From G965218495 sp965262785 (GTDB lineage: Bacteria > Bacteroidota > Rhodothermia > Rhodothermales > Bin80): a stretch of DNA of 64,000 nt. Location: contig OZ253559.1 in assembly GCA_965262785.1 (NCBI GenBank), positions 4,092,001-4,156,000 on the forward strand. The letters run 5' to 3'. Positions 34,960-44,444 of the stretch are shown here, one piece after another. The translations under genes and the position numbers were made by a program. Under the pieces are notes generated by a model. It had not been told where the DNA came from, did not search any database, and saw nothing but the letters and a program-made list of their open reading frames with translations. The stretch's first letter is position 1. Each line of letters opens with the position of its first letter.

Positions 34960-36594
34960 ATGCCCTTTCCACGTTTTACCTCCTTACTCCTTGTCGCTTG
35001 CGGACTGCTTATTGCAGGACTCTTGCCGCCGGTAGCGGCATTCGCCCAAGAGCAGCGCCGCGGAGTCCTCGGGGCACCGGACCGCAACGACGGAGAGGGC
35101 GAAGGTCCCTTTGAGCGCCTTATCATCCGTGGCGCCACGCTTATTGACGGTTCAGGCGCACCACCACGAAGCCCTGTTGACATCGTCATCGAAGGCAGCA
35201 AAATAGTTCGGATCGCCAGCGTTGGAGCCCCGATGCTGGAGATAAACGAGGTGCGCCGCCCAGGCGAGGCGACCAATGAGATTGATGCGCACGGCATGTA
35301 CGTCATGCCTGGCATCATTGACCTGCACGCGCACACGGGCGGCCTGCCCAAAGTGCCCGAGGCCGAATACGTGTATAAGTTGTGGATGGCACATGGCATT
35401 ACTACGGTACGTGGCGTGCCCACCGGACCGCTAGACTGGTCCCTCGAAGAAAAGGAACGAAGCGCGCGCAATGAGATCGTCGCGCCACACATTGTTTCAT
35501 TCCACCGTCCAGGCAGCGGCTGGGACCGCGCAATTGAGACTCCACTGGACGCGCGTGAGTGGGTACGATTCGCTGCGGAAAACGGTGTTGACGGCCTAAA
35601 GCTGGGCTCATACCGCCCCGCAATTATGGAAGCACTTCTGGATGAGGCTGAAAAGTACAGCATGGGCTCGACGGCGCACTTGGGACAGATGGGCGTGGCC
35701 GATATGAATGCGCTGGATGCGGCACGCTTGGGTTTGACTGGCATGACGCATTTCTATGGACTGTTCGAAGCGATGTACGACTATAGCGACGTGCAGACAT
35801 GGCCTGTGTCGATGGACTACAACGACGAGCAGTTGCGATTCGCTCAGGTGGCACATCAGTGGAGCATGATTACGCCCGGAGGCGACAAATGGAACGCGCT
35901 GATGGACGAGCTGCTCGGGCTGGATTTCTATATCAACCCTACGATGGGCATCTACTCGGCAGGCAGGGATGTGATGCGAGCCCGTAACGCCGATTGGCAT
36001 GCCGAGTACACGCTCCCCAGCCTTCAGGAGTTCTATGATCCAAGCCGCCGGGACCATGGCTCGTATTTCTACGACTGGACCACACATGAGGAGGTAACCT
36101 GGAAACGGTTTTACCAAGTCTGGATGCGTTTTCTCAACGAATACAAAAACCGGGGAGGCAAGGTCACAGTGGGATCTGACAGCGGGTACATCTACCAGCT
36201 CTATGGATTCGGCACCATCCTGGAGATGGAGCTGCTGCAGGAAGCAGGGTTTCATCCATTGGAGGTCATCCGATCCGCGACCATGCACGGCGCACAGGAG
36301 ATCTTTAAGCCATCTGGTGAGCCGATTGAGTATGGCATGGTGCGAGCGGGACTCCGAGCCGACCTGTTGGTGCTGGAAGAGAACCCGCTTCACAACCTGA
36401 AGACGCTCTACGGCACCGGCGCCATGAAGCTAAACGACGAGACGGGAAAAATTGAACGCGTTGGCGGCGTAAAATTCACTATCAAGAATGGCATAATCTA
36501 TGATGCTCGCGCCTTGCTGCGTGATGTAGCGGAAATGGTTAAGCAACAGCGTGAGGAGGTGGCCGTCCAAGATCCCACTGGGGATGACAATTAG
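34960..36594 (+). CDS. secreted metal-dependent amidohydrolase
   Basis: About 544 aa from ATG 34,960, which gives a clean signal peptide (LLLVACGLLIAGLLPPVAAFAQ). The mature protein has the amidohydrolase-superfamily plan: a beta-sandwich (LIIRGATLIDGSGAPP), the metal HxH in MPGIIDLHAHTGG, a later His in GSTAHLGQMG and MTHFYG, the Asp in VGSDSGYIYQLYG, and the closing strand GLRADLLVLEENPL. The substrate cannot be told; relatives include dipeptidases, imidazolonepropionases and lactonases. It is probably periplasmic. Confidence 0.85.
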   Translation: MPFPRFTSLLLVACGLLIAGLLPPVAAFAQEQRRGVLGAPDRNDGEGEGPFERLIIRGATLIDGSGAPPRSPVDIVIEGSKIVRIASVGAPMLEINEVRRPGEATNEIDAHGMYVMPGIIDLHAHTGGLPKVPEAEYVYKLWMAHGITTVRGVPTGPLDWSLEEKERSARNEIVAPHIVSFHRPGSGWDRAIETPLDAREWVRFAAENGVDGLKLGSYRPAIMEALLDEAEKYSMGSTAHLGQMGVADMNALDAARLGLTGMTHFYGLFEAMYDYSDVQTWPVSMDYNDEQLRFAQVAHQWSMITPGGDKWNALMDELLGLDFYINPTMGIYSAGRDVMRARNADWHAEYTLPSLQEFYDPSRRDHGSYFYDWTTHEEVTWKRFYQVWMRFLNEYKNRGGKVTVGSDSGYIYQLYGFGTILEMELLQEAGFHPLEVIRSATMHGAQEIFKPSGEPIEYGMVRAGLRADLLVLEENPLHNLKTLYGTGAMKLNDETGKIERVGGVKFTIKNGIIYDARALLRDVAEMVKQQREEVAVQDPTGDDN

Positions 36595-36971
36595 GAGGGC
36601 AAGACCCGGGTGTCCAAGCCGCCGGCACCTGTTGAAAGCGCCGATCTTGGCGTCACTCACCGGTGGTACGTGCTTGCATCTCGCCGCACCTACCTTCCCG
36701 TTCGGCCAACCGCGTCCGTTTTTGAATCCAACGCAGCTGTTGCACGGTGCGTAGCATACCTGTGGTGCTTCTTTCGGGGGCGGGGCCGACCCTGCAAGTA
36801 CTTGGGATAGGCTGAAGGCTCTATAACTGGTCTACCCAAAATGGTGGGCACTGTCCGCTGCTCAGCGAACCACCTATACGCTTCAGCATTCTCTGGTGCG
36901 TCTTGCCCCGGCTTCGCAATTTGGCTCTCTGATGAGCGCTGGACTCTTGAATCACGCGCTCGTGGAGCATC
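36595..36971. other. 377-bp gap between convergent genes
   Basis: No gene is recognised between the amidohydrolase stop and the TonB-receptor stop. No clear terminator hairpin with a T-run was found by eye. Confidence 0.4.
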
Positions 36972-39656
36972 CTACCGCAAGGTGATGCGTGTACCCAGGT
37001 TGAAGGTGCGGGGGAGGCCCAGGAATACCGCTGCGTCGTCCGAAGTTCCCATACCCGTGCCGTTGCCAACGTAGGCGTAAAAACGCGAATTGTTGGTAGC
37101 GTCTTGAACGTAGAACGTGTTCAACAAGTTGAATACGTGGAGAAAGGCACGTATGCCCATACGGCCCAAATCGAAATGGTAGCCTCCCTGCAGATCAATA
37201 ACGGTATACGGCGGAGCGTTCCACACGCGCCCTCCCGGCGAGCTCTGTCCAGCAGGATCGAAATCCGCGTAGTGCTGAGCGTAGGAGCGTCCGGTGAGCG
37301 TGATGTGCAGGCTCTTGCCTGCAAACGCAGTCAAGGAATACGCCAGTTGCAGCTGGGGAGCATCACCCACCTTCACGTCTTTGAGGTATAGCGACACTTG
37401 CGTCTGGGATCGTGGATCCGATCGGTCTGGCGTGTACGTGCCGAAGACATCGTCGGTGTAGCGCCAGTCGCCAAAAGAAAACGCAGCGTCTGCCCTAACG
37501 AATTCAAAAGGCTGATAGGCCAATTCCCCCTCCAAGCCCATGTGCTGCGCATTGAGGCCGCGAATACTGACCAACTCGTCGTTGCCACTCTGCTCAACCA
37601 AGTTGCGGGTTACTGTACGATCGTTCCACTTGGTGTGATAAAGGCCCAGCTTTACGTTTAGCCTTCTGTCGGCAGACTGGTATGTTCCTCCCGCCTCCAA
37701 TCCCAAGAACGTCTCATTCTGGGGATCGGGGTTAACGGACCCCGTGATGGCGTCCACAACGCCGTCAAAGACCGGAGCCTTGGATACTTGGCCCGCACTT
37801 GCGAAGACGGATAGACCACCGGTTAGGTTGTAGCTGGCGCCGCCCTTAACCTGATAACCGCGAATTGGGTCTGGAGTTACGAGAAAAGGGTGACCGCCGT
37901 CATCTGAGAAAAAGTCCTCAAACGTATAGCGGGTGCCGGAGTAGCCAACCACGGCGAAGCCGGCCAGGGGTCCTCTCTGGAATTGGCCCTGAGCGAAGCC
38001 GCCAAGCCAGTTGACGGTAGTGACGTCGTTGTAATCGAAGCGATCTCCAGGTGCCAGAAGGCGCCCGGATGCACCCCAATAGTCGCTGTCAAATCGCAAG
38101 TAGCCGATTCCGCCGAGAAGGTCTCGTACGGTGCTGAAGTGCTGAATCTCCGCTGAGCGCCAGTCGAGGCCTACCTCCAGGCGCACATGCTCCGAAAGTT
38201 CGTGGGTAAATTTGGAGATGGCCCCCACCGTCCACTGCACGTTGTGCCGGTTGCGAATGATACCGAGCGACAGCCCGTTCTTGCGATTCGCTGCTATCGT
38301 GGCGTCGTAGTCAGGCACAGGGGACGGTCCGCTGGTATCCGGCAGCAGTTCTCCGTGTCGCCCAGAGCCACCACCCTTGCCGCCAGAGTAGTAAACCACG
38401 GTGGAGAGCACCGATCCCTCCGAAAGCTGGCCAAAGTGACTGAGACTCACTATTGGTTTGTGGAAGAAATTCTCGATCTCGTCAATGTAGCCTGCATTTT
38501 TTCTGCGCACAGTGCCGAAACCGTTGTGCTGAATGCTCGTGTACGCCGAAGACACTGCCCCGATGTTCTGATTCCAACGCCTCCCGGCCGCGGGATATGT
38601 CCGTAGAATATTCTGGATTGTGGCATCGCTGAGCCCGTCTCGTTCGAATACTTTACGGGCGTAAGCATGGTCATACGCTGCGATGTTCTGCTTGAAGAGA
38701 TTCTGGCCGTGACGCTGAGGCGCGCCTATTGCAAAAACATCAACACGGTGGCGGCTATTGACATTCCATCCTGCAGCCGCATAATAGGACCACATGTCCG
38801 TCCAGGTACCGTTAACGTACCCCCTGCCGGTCTTGCGCACCCCCGAAACGGTGACTGCCACCTTGTCGCGCATAAGGCCCGAAGAGATCATAGCGGTGGA
38901 CTTGCGCAGCCCGTCGTTACCGAATTCCTGCTTGAACAGAATTTGACGGTCATTGCGCGCAGGGTCCGTCAGGATATTCATGGAACCACCGATGGACGGC
39001 GTTGCCAAGTTCACCACCGAAAGTCCGCGCTGAAGCTGGATAGAGTTGGTCACTTCGCCCAACCCGTCCCAGTTGGACCAGTACAGCCAACCGTTCTCCA
39101 TGTCATTGACCGGAATGCCATTGATCATAATGGCAACGTTACGCTGATTAAACCCGCGCACGCTCACGCGCGCGTCGCCAGCACCACCACCTTGTACTGT
39201 GCTGTAGACTGATGGCGTACTGTTAAGGGCAAGCGGCACGTCTCGTGAGCCAAGCTCACGCTGCACGCGTGCACGGACAAAGGTACTGAACGCAACAGGC
39301 GTACTACGCTCCAGCGCGCGCGATGAGAAAACCTCCATGGACTCCAGTGCAATACTCGTGAACTCAATGGCGAAGTCTTCCCGCAATTCCGAGCCTCGAA
39401 TAGTAATTACGCGCGAGGCTTCGTTGTAACCGATAAAGTGTACAGTCAACGTGTAGGTGCCGGGTGGCACTCCGTAGAGCTCGTAGCGCCCAGATGCCTC
39501 CGTGGAAGCACCCATGGTAGTGCCGGCCAACACAACCGATGCGCCGCGTACCGGATCTCCTGTGCCTGCGTCGGTAACGGTTCCAGTGATTGCGGGCTGG
39601 GCACATATGCTGGTGGCGCTCAACAGGCAGACCAGTGCAGTCAGTCCGTATTTCAT
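36972..39656 (-). CDS. TonB-dependent outer-membrane receptor with carboxypeptidase-regulatory-like domain
   Basis: About 894 aa from ATG 39,656, which gives a signal peptide (LTALVCLLSATSICAQ). It is followed by a CarboxypepD_reg-like domain (ITGTVTDAGTGDPVRGASVV), a TonB plug (ARVSVRGFNQRNVAIMINGI, SIQLQRGLSVV) and a ~650-residue 22-strand-type barrel ending in the outer-membrane signal RTFNLGTRITLR. Many strands show aromatic girdles. The substrate is unknown; no SusD partner or sigma factor adjoins. It transports a ligand across the outer membrane with TonB/ExbBD energy. Confidence 0.9.
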   Translation of the reverse strand: MKYGLTALVCLLSATSICAQPAITGTVTDAGTGDPVRGASVVLAGTTMGASTEASGRYELYGVPPGTYTLTVHFIGYNEASRVITIRGSELREDFAIEFTSIALESMEVFSSRALERSTPVAFSTFVRARVQRELGSRDVPLALNSTPSVYSTVQGGGAGDARVSVRGFNQRNVAIMINGIPVNDMENGWLYWSNWDGLGEVTNSIQLQRGLSVVNLATPSIGGSMNILTDPARNDRQILFKQEFGNDGLRKSTAMISSGLMRDKVAVTVSGVRKTGRGYVNGTWTDMWSYYAAAGWNVNSRHRVDVFAIGAPQRHGQNLFKQNIAAYDHAYARKVFERDGLSDATIQNILRTYPAAGRRWNQNIGAVSSAYTSIQHNGFGTVRRKNAGYIDEIENFFHKPIVSLSHFGQLSEGSVLSTVVYYSGGKGGGSGRHGELLPDTSGPSPVPDYDATIAANRKNGLSLGIIRNRHNVQWTVGAISKFTHELSEHVRLEVGLDWRSAEIQHFSTVRDLLGGIGYLRFDSDYWGASGRLLAPGDRFDYNDVTTVNWLGGFAQGQFQRGPLAGFAVVGYSGTRYTFEDFFSDDGGHPFLVTPDPIRGYQVKGGASYNLTGGLSVFASAGQVSKAPVFDGVVDAITGSVNPDPQNETFLGLEAGGTYQSADRRLNVKLGLYHTKWNDRTVTRNLVEQSGNDELVSIRGLNAQHMGLEGELAYQPFEFVRADAAFSFGDWRYTDDVFGTYTPDRSDPRSQTQVSLYLKDVKVGDAPQLQLAYSLTAFAGKSLHITLTGRSYAQHYADFDPAGQSSPGGRVWNAPPYTVIDLQGGYHFDLGRMGIRAFLHVFNLLNTFYVQDATNNSRFYAYVGNGTGMGTSDDAAVFLGLPRTFNLGTRITLR

Positions 39657-40023
39657 AGATGAGGATGCCCGGTGACTTAGGTCATTCACAAAATACCCGC
39701 TGGCCTTCGCAATTTCACTAAGGCGCTTTCGGAACAAAGATCTGCATTCGGGCCTACTCTTTGCCAAGGATAATGGGCGTTTATTCTACGAGAGCATTTT
39801 TTCTATTCCGCTGAAATATCTGGGCATTTACGAGACTCGGGCCGCCGCTGGCACCCTTTTCTTCAAGTACGGGCTCGGCAAAGGTACACTTACGAATTGC
39901 AATACTCGCGGCGAAGGTGTACCGGTCTGATCATCTGATCCACGGCTAAGGGCCATCATTCACGCAAAGTCGTGTTCTGGCACGCCGATCCTTGCCGTTC
40001 TTAAGCTTGCTCGCTGGCTTTGC
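39657..40023. other. 367-bp upstream region of the TonB receptor
   Basis: Upstream of the receptor start the sequence is fairly AT-rich (about 39,770-39,850) and probably holds its promoter, but I see no operator I can name. The right end forms the 3' flank of intron D. Confidence 0.35.
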
Positions 40024-40417
40024 ATCGCGGTAGCCCCCGGGTTTCCCCGAGGGCCCCGCACAGATCCGGACGTGCGCGCTAACGCATCCGGCTCCTCCCT
40101 TGGGTCGCGCTGTCGCGCATGACGTTAGCAAGTCGGCAAGCCGACCCGCAGCCGTAACCGGTCCACCCCATGGGACACGCAGAATCCGGCTCTGTGTCCG
40201 GTACGTGCAGGGCTTCGCGATGTCGGGTAGCTCGGGGGAATTTCACCCCCAAGCCCCCACAGGTAGGGTCGGGGTCTGGCGCGCCAACCCGTAGGGTCCG
40301 GTGGCTTGTCCGTCGCTTTCGCTCCGGGCCTCAGTCCGGCTCCCGTGAATCACGTTTCCAAGCCCCGCCTCGTCAAACCACGGCGTGCGGTTTTCCCGCA
40401 CCGGGCTTACCTGCTGA

Positions 40418-41740
40418 TTACACCGCAAAGTTCATGCGCAGTTGGCGTGGGCGCGCTTTCGGCCGGTAGTACTCTATCTGCCACTGATCATACAACCCCA
40501 GTCGCTCGTAGAACATCCGCCTACTCCACCGCTTCCACCCATAACCCTTGCGTCCGCGGGCACGCATCAGATGGCGCCGGATCTTAAGCTCGACCCAGTT
40601 ACGTACGTAACCGAAGCAACGGCTCGATTGCCCCGTGCGGAAATAGTTCACCCATCCCCGCAGTATTGGGTTGATGCGAGCAATCACCCGTCCCACCGGC
40701 TGCGAGCGAAGATGTCGGAATTCCTCCTTGAGCCGCCGCAAGAGCTTTGTACGCGCCTTCATACGAGGTACGCTCAATACGCCCCAACGACCCCGCTTCG
40801 TCTTGTATCGACGAATGCGGAAACCCAGGAATGTGAAGCTCTCCCGTTGGGTGAGGTCCACTCTCCGCGTCTTCTCCACGTTCAATGAAACGTCAAGCTT
40901 GGCCAACTCTTCCAACAGGCGCTTGTACACGCCTCGCTCCAGCCACCGCCACTTGCGGTAGCCGTCCACCACGATCACCAGGTCATCGGCAAAACGGGCG
41001 TACTCCATATGGAAATACCCCTTCTCGCGGGTGACTGCCTTCGCACGCTCCAGCATACGATCCACCCCATTGAGGTAGATGTTGCTCAAAAGCGGCGAGA
41101 TGACGCCCCCTTGAGGTACCCCGCGCTTGCCACCGGACTTGAGTATCCGCTTCAGTAGCCACAGAATGTCACGATCCTTAACACGGAGCGCGACCTGTCG
41201 GAGCAGGATGTGATGACGAATCGTATCGAAATACGACGCCAAGTCCACATCAATGACCCGGGTCATTCCTTTGACTACCGCCGAAGTTACTCGGTGTACA
41301 GCAGCATGCGGCGCACGCTTTGGCCGATATCCATAGGATCCCTCCTGAAAGTCAGCCTCAAAGATCGGCTCCAGAATCAGCTTCAGCGCCCCCTGCACCA
41401 CGCGATCCCGTATCGTCGGTATGCCCAGCGTGCGGAATTTACCGCCGCCCTTGGGGATCCGCTTCTTACGCAATGGCGAGGGCCGGTAGCACCGTAGGAT
41501 CAGATCGCGCTGAATGCACTCCAGAAACCTCTGCAAGCCGGTCGCCTCAATGGCTGCAAACGTCATGCCGTCGATGCCGGGGGCACCGTCGTTGCGTTTC
41601 GCCATACGATACGCCTCCTGCAGCGTCTCCAGCTTGCAGACATGCACGTACATGCCCCAAAAACGCCACTCTGGTACTGCCTTGGCTTTGCGGTATATTC
41701 TCCTCCTCAGGTCCTGCAGGCTTATAGTTGCCTCTTTCAT
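40418..41740 (-). CDS. ltrA: group II intron reverse transcriptase/maturase (intron C)
   Basis: A 440-aa RT with all finger-palm blocks: NDGAPGIDGMTFAAIE (RT2), RTLGIPTIRDRVVQGALKL (RT2a/3), DVDLASYFDTIRH (first catalytic Asp), GVPQGGVISPLLSNIYLN (RT4), YARFADDLVIVVDG (catalytic Asp pair, FADD box) and FLGFRIRRYKTK (RT7). The maturase X domain follows (INPILRGWVNYFRTGQSS) and the protein ends in a basic tail; no En (HNH) domain. It would help splice and mobilise intron C and might act in trans on ORF-less introns D, E and D'. The promoter/5' part is interrupted by copy 1 of intron A. Confidence 0.93.
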   Translation of the reverse strand: MKEATISLQDLRRRIYRKAKAVPEWRFWGMYVHVCKLETLQEAYRMAKRNDGAPGIDGMTFAAIEATGLQRFLECIQRDLILRCYRPSPLRKKRIPKGGGKFRTLGIPTIRDRVVQGALKLILEPIFEADFQEGSYGYRPKRAPHAAVHRVTSAVVKGMTRVIDVDLASYFDTIRHHILLRQVALRVKDRDILWLLKRILKSGGKRGVPQGGVISPLLSNIYLNGVDRMLERAKAVTREKGYFHMEYARFADDLVIVVDGYRKWRWLERGVYKRLLEELAKLDVSLNVEKTRRVDLTQRESFTFLGFRIRRYKTKRGRWGVLSVPRMKARTKLLRRLKEEFRHLRSQPVGRVIARINPILRGWVNYFRTGQSSRCFGYVRNWVELKIRRHLMRARGRKGYGWKRWSRRMFYERLGLYDQWQIEYYRPKARPRQLRMNFAV

Positions 41741-41822
41741 GTCTTCAGTGCCTCCCTTTATTGTCGGAAAACATACCAGCAGTGAGGCGCCTTCGCTCCA
41801 CGGGCGTTACCCCGTTTCATCG

Positions 41823-43859
41823 CTGTCGGGTCGGAGGAGGCGCCCCGAAGGGCTAACCTCCGTCCGCCGCTCAAACGGCCCGTACGGTTTTCCCGTAGGC
41901 CGCTTTCACAAAGGTGTCTCGTGGAGGGTTCAAGGAAGGAATCAATGAAGTCAAGCGTACAAGACCGTACTCCGCGCACAGCCTGCGTGTCGGAAGCTGT
42001 TTCCAGCCCGCGTTACGCCAGCGTTTGTGTCGGTGCGACCATATGCGTCGCTCGATCCAGCGATCGAGTCGGTTGAAGAGTCTGCGCACGTGAGCCCTGC
42101 AATAGTATTGGCCCCATCCGCGAATGACCGGATTGATCTGCGCAATCAGCTGCTGTGTGGATACCGGAGCCGCTCGGCGCGTGCGCCGTCGGATCTGGTC
42201 CTGGAAACGCTTAACGGACTTCTCCCTCGGAATGGCGTAGAGATCGCCATTACGTACTCCACTTTTGATCTGTGCGGCAGACAGCCGCAAGGGCCGGCTT
42301 CCACGCTTGATCTTGTACCCCAAATACTCGAAGCCATACTTGATATGGACGATCCGGGTCTTTTTGAGGTTCAGGGTTACGCCCAACGTCTTCAACAGCT
42401 TCTCAGCGACCGCTAAGGCCGCACGGGCTTCGCTGGCCGAGCTACACGTGATGACCCAGTCATCCGCGTAACGGGTCAACTGGTACCCGCGATGCCGCAT
42501 CTCCCGATCAAACGGAGTCAACAGAATGTTACTCAACAAGGGAGAGATCACCCCGCCTTGCGGGGTGCCGTGCGTCGTCGCTACGCGCTTGCCTTCTACT
42601 ACACACCCGGCCTTGAGCATCTGCTTGAGCAGGCCCAAGATGCGACCATCCGATACACGCTGCTGAACTAGTGCAATCAGCTTGTCATGATCGACCGATC
42701 CGAAAAAGTCTTTCAGATCCGCATCCACCACCCACCTGCTGCCCGCGTTTAGCTCTCTCCACACCTTGCGAAGTGCACCCCGTGTGGATCTCCCTTTCCG
42801 GTACCCGAAGCTGGCTGCATCGAATACTGGCTCGAAGATCGGTTCCAACCGGTTCAGTATCGCTTGCTGGACTACCCGATCGTAAATCGTCGGGATTCCC
42901 AGGGTGCGGTACGCCCCCGGCTGGCCCGCCTTGGGAATACGGTGCGCGCGGACCGGCTGGGGCGTGTAGGTGCCGTCTTTGAGCTCCTGATGCATACGCT
43001 CCAGGTTCGCTTCAAGCGATGCCTCGAACGTCGCCAGGGTCTCTCCGTCCACACCGCCCGCCCCCCGTCCTTGCTTCACCTTCTTCCAGGCCAACTCCAG
43101 ATTCTTCCGCTTGTACACCTTGTCCACTAACGAGTGGACCTTCCGCTCACCTGTTGGATTGAGCCAATGTGACAGTCTCCTGGGCCGATGATGTACGGGT
43201 CTTTCACTAAAGGAACTGTTCCACCTCATCGACTTTACTCGCTGCTTACCATTACCCCGCTCCAAACCACCTTTGCCGACTGCCTTCCCCGACCCACCCG
43301 GCCGCCGCTTGCGCGGTCACCCGACTTTCGACGGGCTTGTGGTACTATGCAGTCGTCCGACGACTCGCCACGCATCCGTTCCCACTTCCCCTTACGGGTT
43401 ATAGGGGCTGTTATCCCGGTGCCACCCGGGAACGTGACGAGCCCTCCTGGGGTCACATCCAGATCTTCCGTACCGTGCCGTTCGCACACACCTTGGTACG
43501 ACGGGTGGATAAGAACGCCTTCGCCGCCATAGTGCCGGCTCGACCTTGCCCCGTCTTTGGCCGACCGATTCGTCCGTGGGGTCGCCCCCTTGACTACGGC
43601 CCGGTACTGCTCCTCAAGCCCTTCAGATTCCACCTCGCGGTGGACACCCTGCCCTCCGGTTGTCTCGCGACAATGTCCCGACTTAGCGCCTGTCTTGGCT
43701 GTTTCCGTCGTTTCCAACTCGGTGCCCGTTTAGACCTTTGCGTATCGGTACATCCCGGCCGACGAGGCATTACCCCCGTCTTTGGATATGGCACCCCCTA
43801 TCCGGGCGCCAGTGGGATTTGAACCCACCTGATCTGGGCGCTGCCCAGCACACACTACG
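41823..43859 (-). mobile_element. group II intron A, copy 1 (inside intron C)
   Basis: A 2,037-bp direct repeat of 44,445-46,481; every frame I compared translates identically, so the copies look recent. The minus strand starts at ...CGTAGTGTGTGCTGGGC and ends ...CTCCGACCCGACAG; a few edge bases may be shared target sequence. About 590 nt of ribozyme precede the RT gene. Domain V is at about 41,873-41,906 (AAAGCGGCCTACGGG...) followed by a GC-rich domain VI. It contains the RT at 41,871-43,265. Confidence 0.85.
41871..43265 (-). CDS. ltrA: group II intron reverse transcriptase/maturase (intron A copy 1)
   Basis: A 464-aa RT: GRGAGGVDGETLATFE, YRTLGIPTIYDRVVQQAIL, VVDADLKDFFGSVDHDKL (Asp), TPQGGVISPLLSNILLTPFD, RYADDWVITCSS (YADD catalytic box) and FEYLGYKIKRG, then the X domain with INPVIRGWGQYYCRAHVRRL. 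No En domain. The RYADD box and short form fit bacterial class C-like RTs. The last 11 codons (AAYGKTVRAV and stop) coincide with ribozyme domain V, so the same bases are read as protein and as catalytic RNA. Met 13 is a possible later start. Confidence 0.93.
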   Translation of the reverse strand: MERGNGKQRVKSMRWNSSFSERPVHHRPRRLSHWLNPTGERKVHSLVDKVYKRKNLELAWKKVKQGRGAGGVDGETLATFEASLEANLERMHQELKDGTYTPQPVRAHRIPKAGQPGAYRTLGIPTIYDRVVQQAILNRLEPIFEPVFDAASFGYRKGRSTRGALRKVWRELNAGSRWVVDADLKDFFGSVDHDKLIALVQQRVSDGRILGLLKQMLKAGCVVEGKRVATTHGTPQGGVISPLLSNILLTPFDREMRHRGYQLTRYADDWVITCSSASEARAALAVAEKLLKTLGVTLNLKKTRIVHIKYGFEYLGYKIKRGSRPLRLSAAQIKSGVRNGDLYAIPREKSVKRFQDQIRRRTRRAAPVSTQQLIAQINPVIRGWGQYYCRAHVRRLFNRLDRWIERRIWSHRHKRWRNAGWKQLPTRRLCAEYGLVRLTSLIPSLNPPRDTFVKAAYGKTVRAV

Positions 43860-44444
43860 CACCTCTCCGCCACCCTCTCGCCTTCGGTACATTTCCCGGT
43901 GCCACCGGTTATAGCACCTACCTTCCTCCGGCAATTTCTCACCGGGGCGAGGAGGGCTTCTCCAGTTGCTCGGCATGTCCTTGTCATCGTGCCGTCGCTA
44001 CCACCCCGCCGAAGCGGTACGGTCGTCCCAATCAGATTACGACCGCCCGTGCTGCCTTCGCCCTACGGATGAGGGCTCGGCCTTCGGGATACACTCTCGA
44101 GGCCACCTATGCGTTCACTTTCGTTACGGCCCGATGACTCGCGATCTCCCTTACGGAGACCGTGTCGGTAGGCTTCATGAATTAGGTTTCCCGCTTCCAT
44201 GCTACCCAAGCTACAGAGCTCTGATTTCTACTCTGGCAGGACTGACTCCTGCTGAACATGCCAGCCTTGACTGGACACACATCCGTACGTGAGACTCTCA
44301 CCTCATACGGCTCTTCTTGGCCTGCCATGCCAATAGGCACAACTACGACCGACCTCGCCCGATCCTCTCGCTTTGCGATTGTCGAGCAGGTGCGACCAGC
44401 CAAGTCGGCCCCTTCGCTCCGAGGCCGTTACAGCCCCTTCAACA

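Larger units (their letters stand above)
40263..44280 (-). mobile_element. group II intron C with its own RT, inserted at the domain V/VI junction of intron E
   Basis: It starts GTGTGTCCAG at 44,280 and ends CCCTAC at 40,263. Without its passenger it is about 1,981 nt: 44,280-43,860 and 41,822-40,263. It encodes the 440-aa RT at 40,418-41,740. Its domain V is just after the RT stop at about 40,374-40,408 (AAGCCCGGTGCGGGAAAACC). Copy 1 of intron A is inserted 82 nt before the RT start. Confidence 0.78.

Noticed and set aside
43337..43822. 161-codon plus-strand frame, repeated at 45,959-46,444
   Set aside because: Antisense shadow of the structured, GC-rich 5' part of intron A. No protein family resemblance.
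43800..43835. tRNA-like T-arm (GTGGGATTTGAACCCAC) on the plus strand, repeated at 46,422-46,457
   Set aside because: Only a T-arm-like hairpin, with no anticodon or D arm. It lies at the 5' end of each intron A copy and is part of ribozyme domain I.
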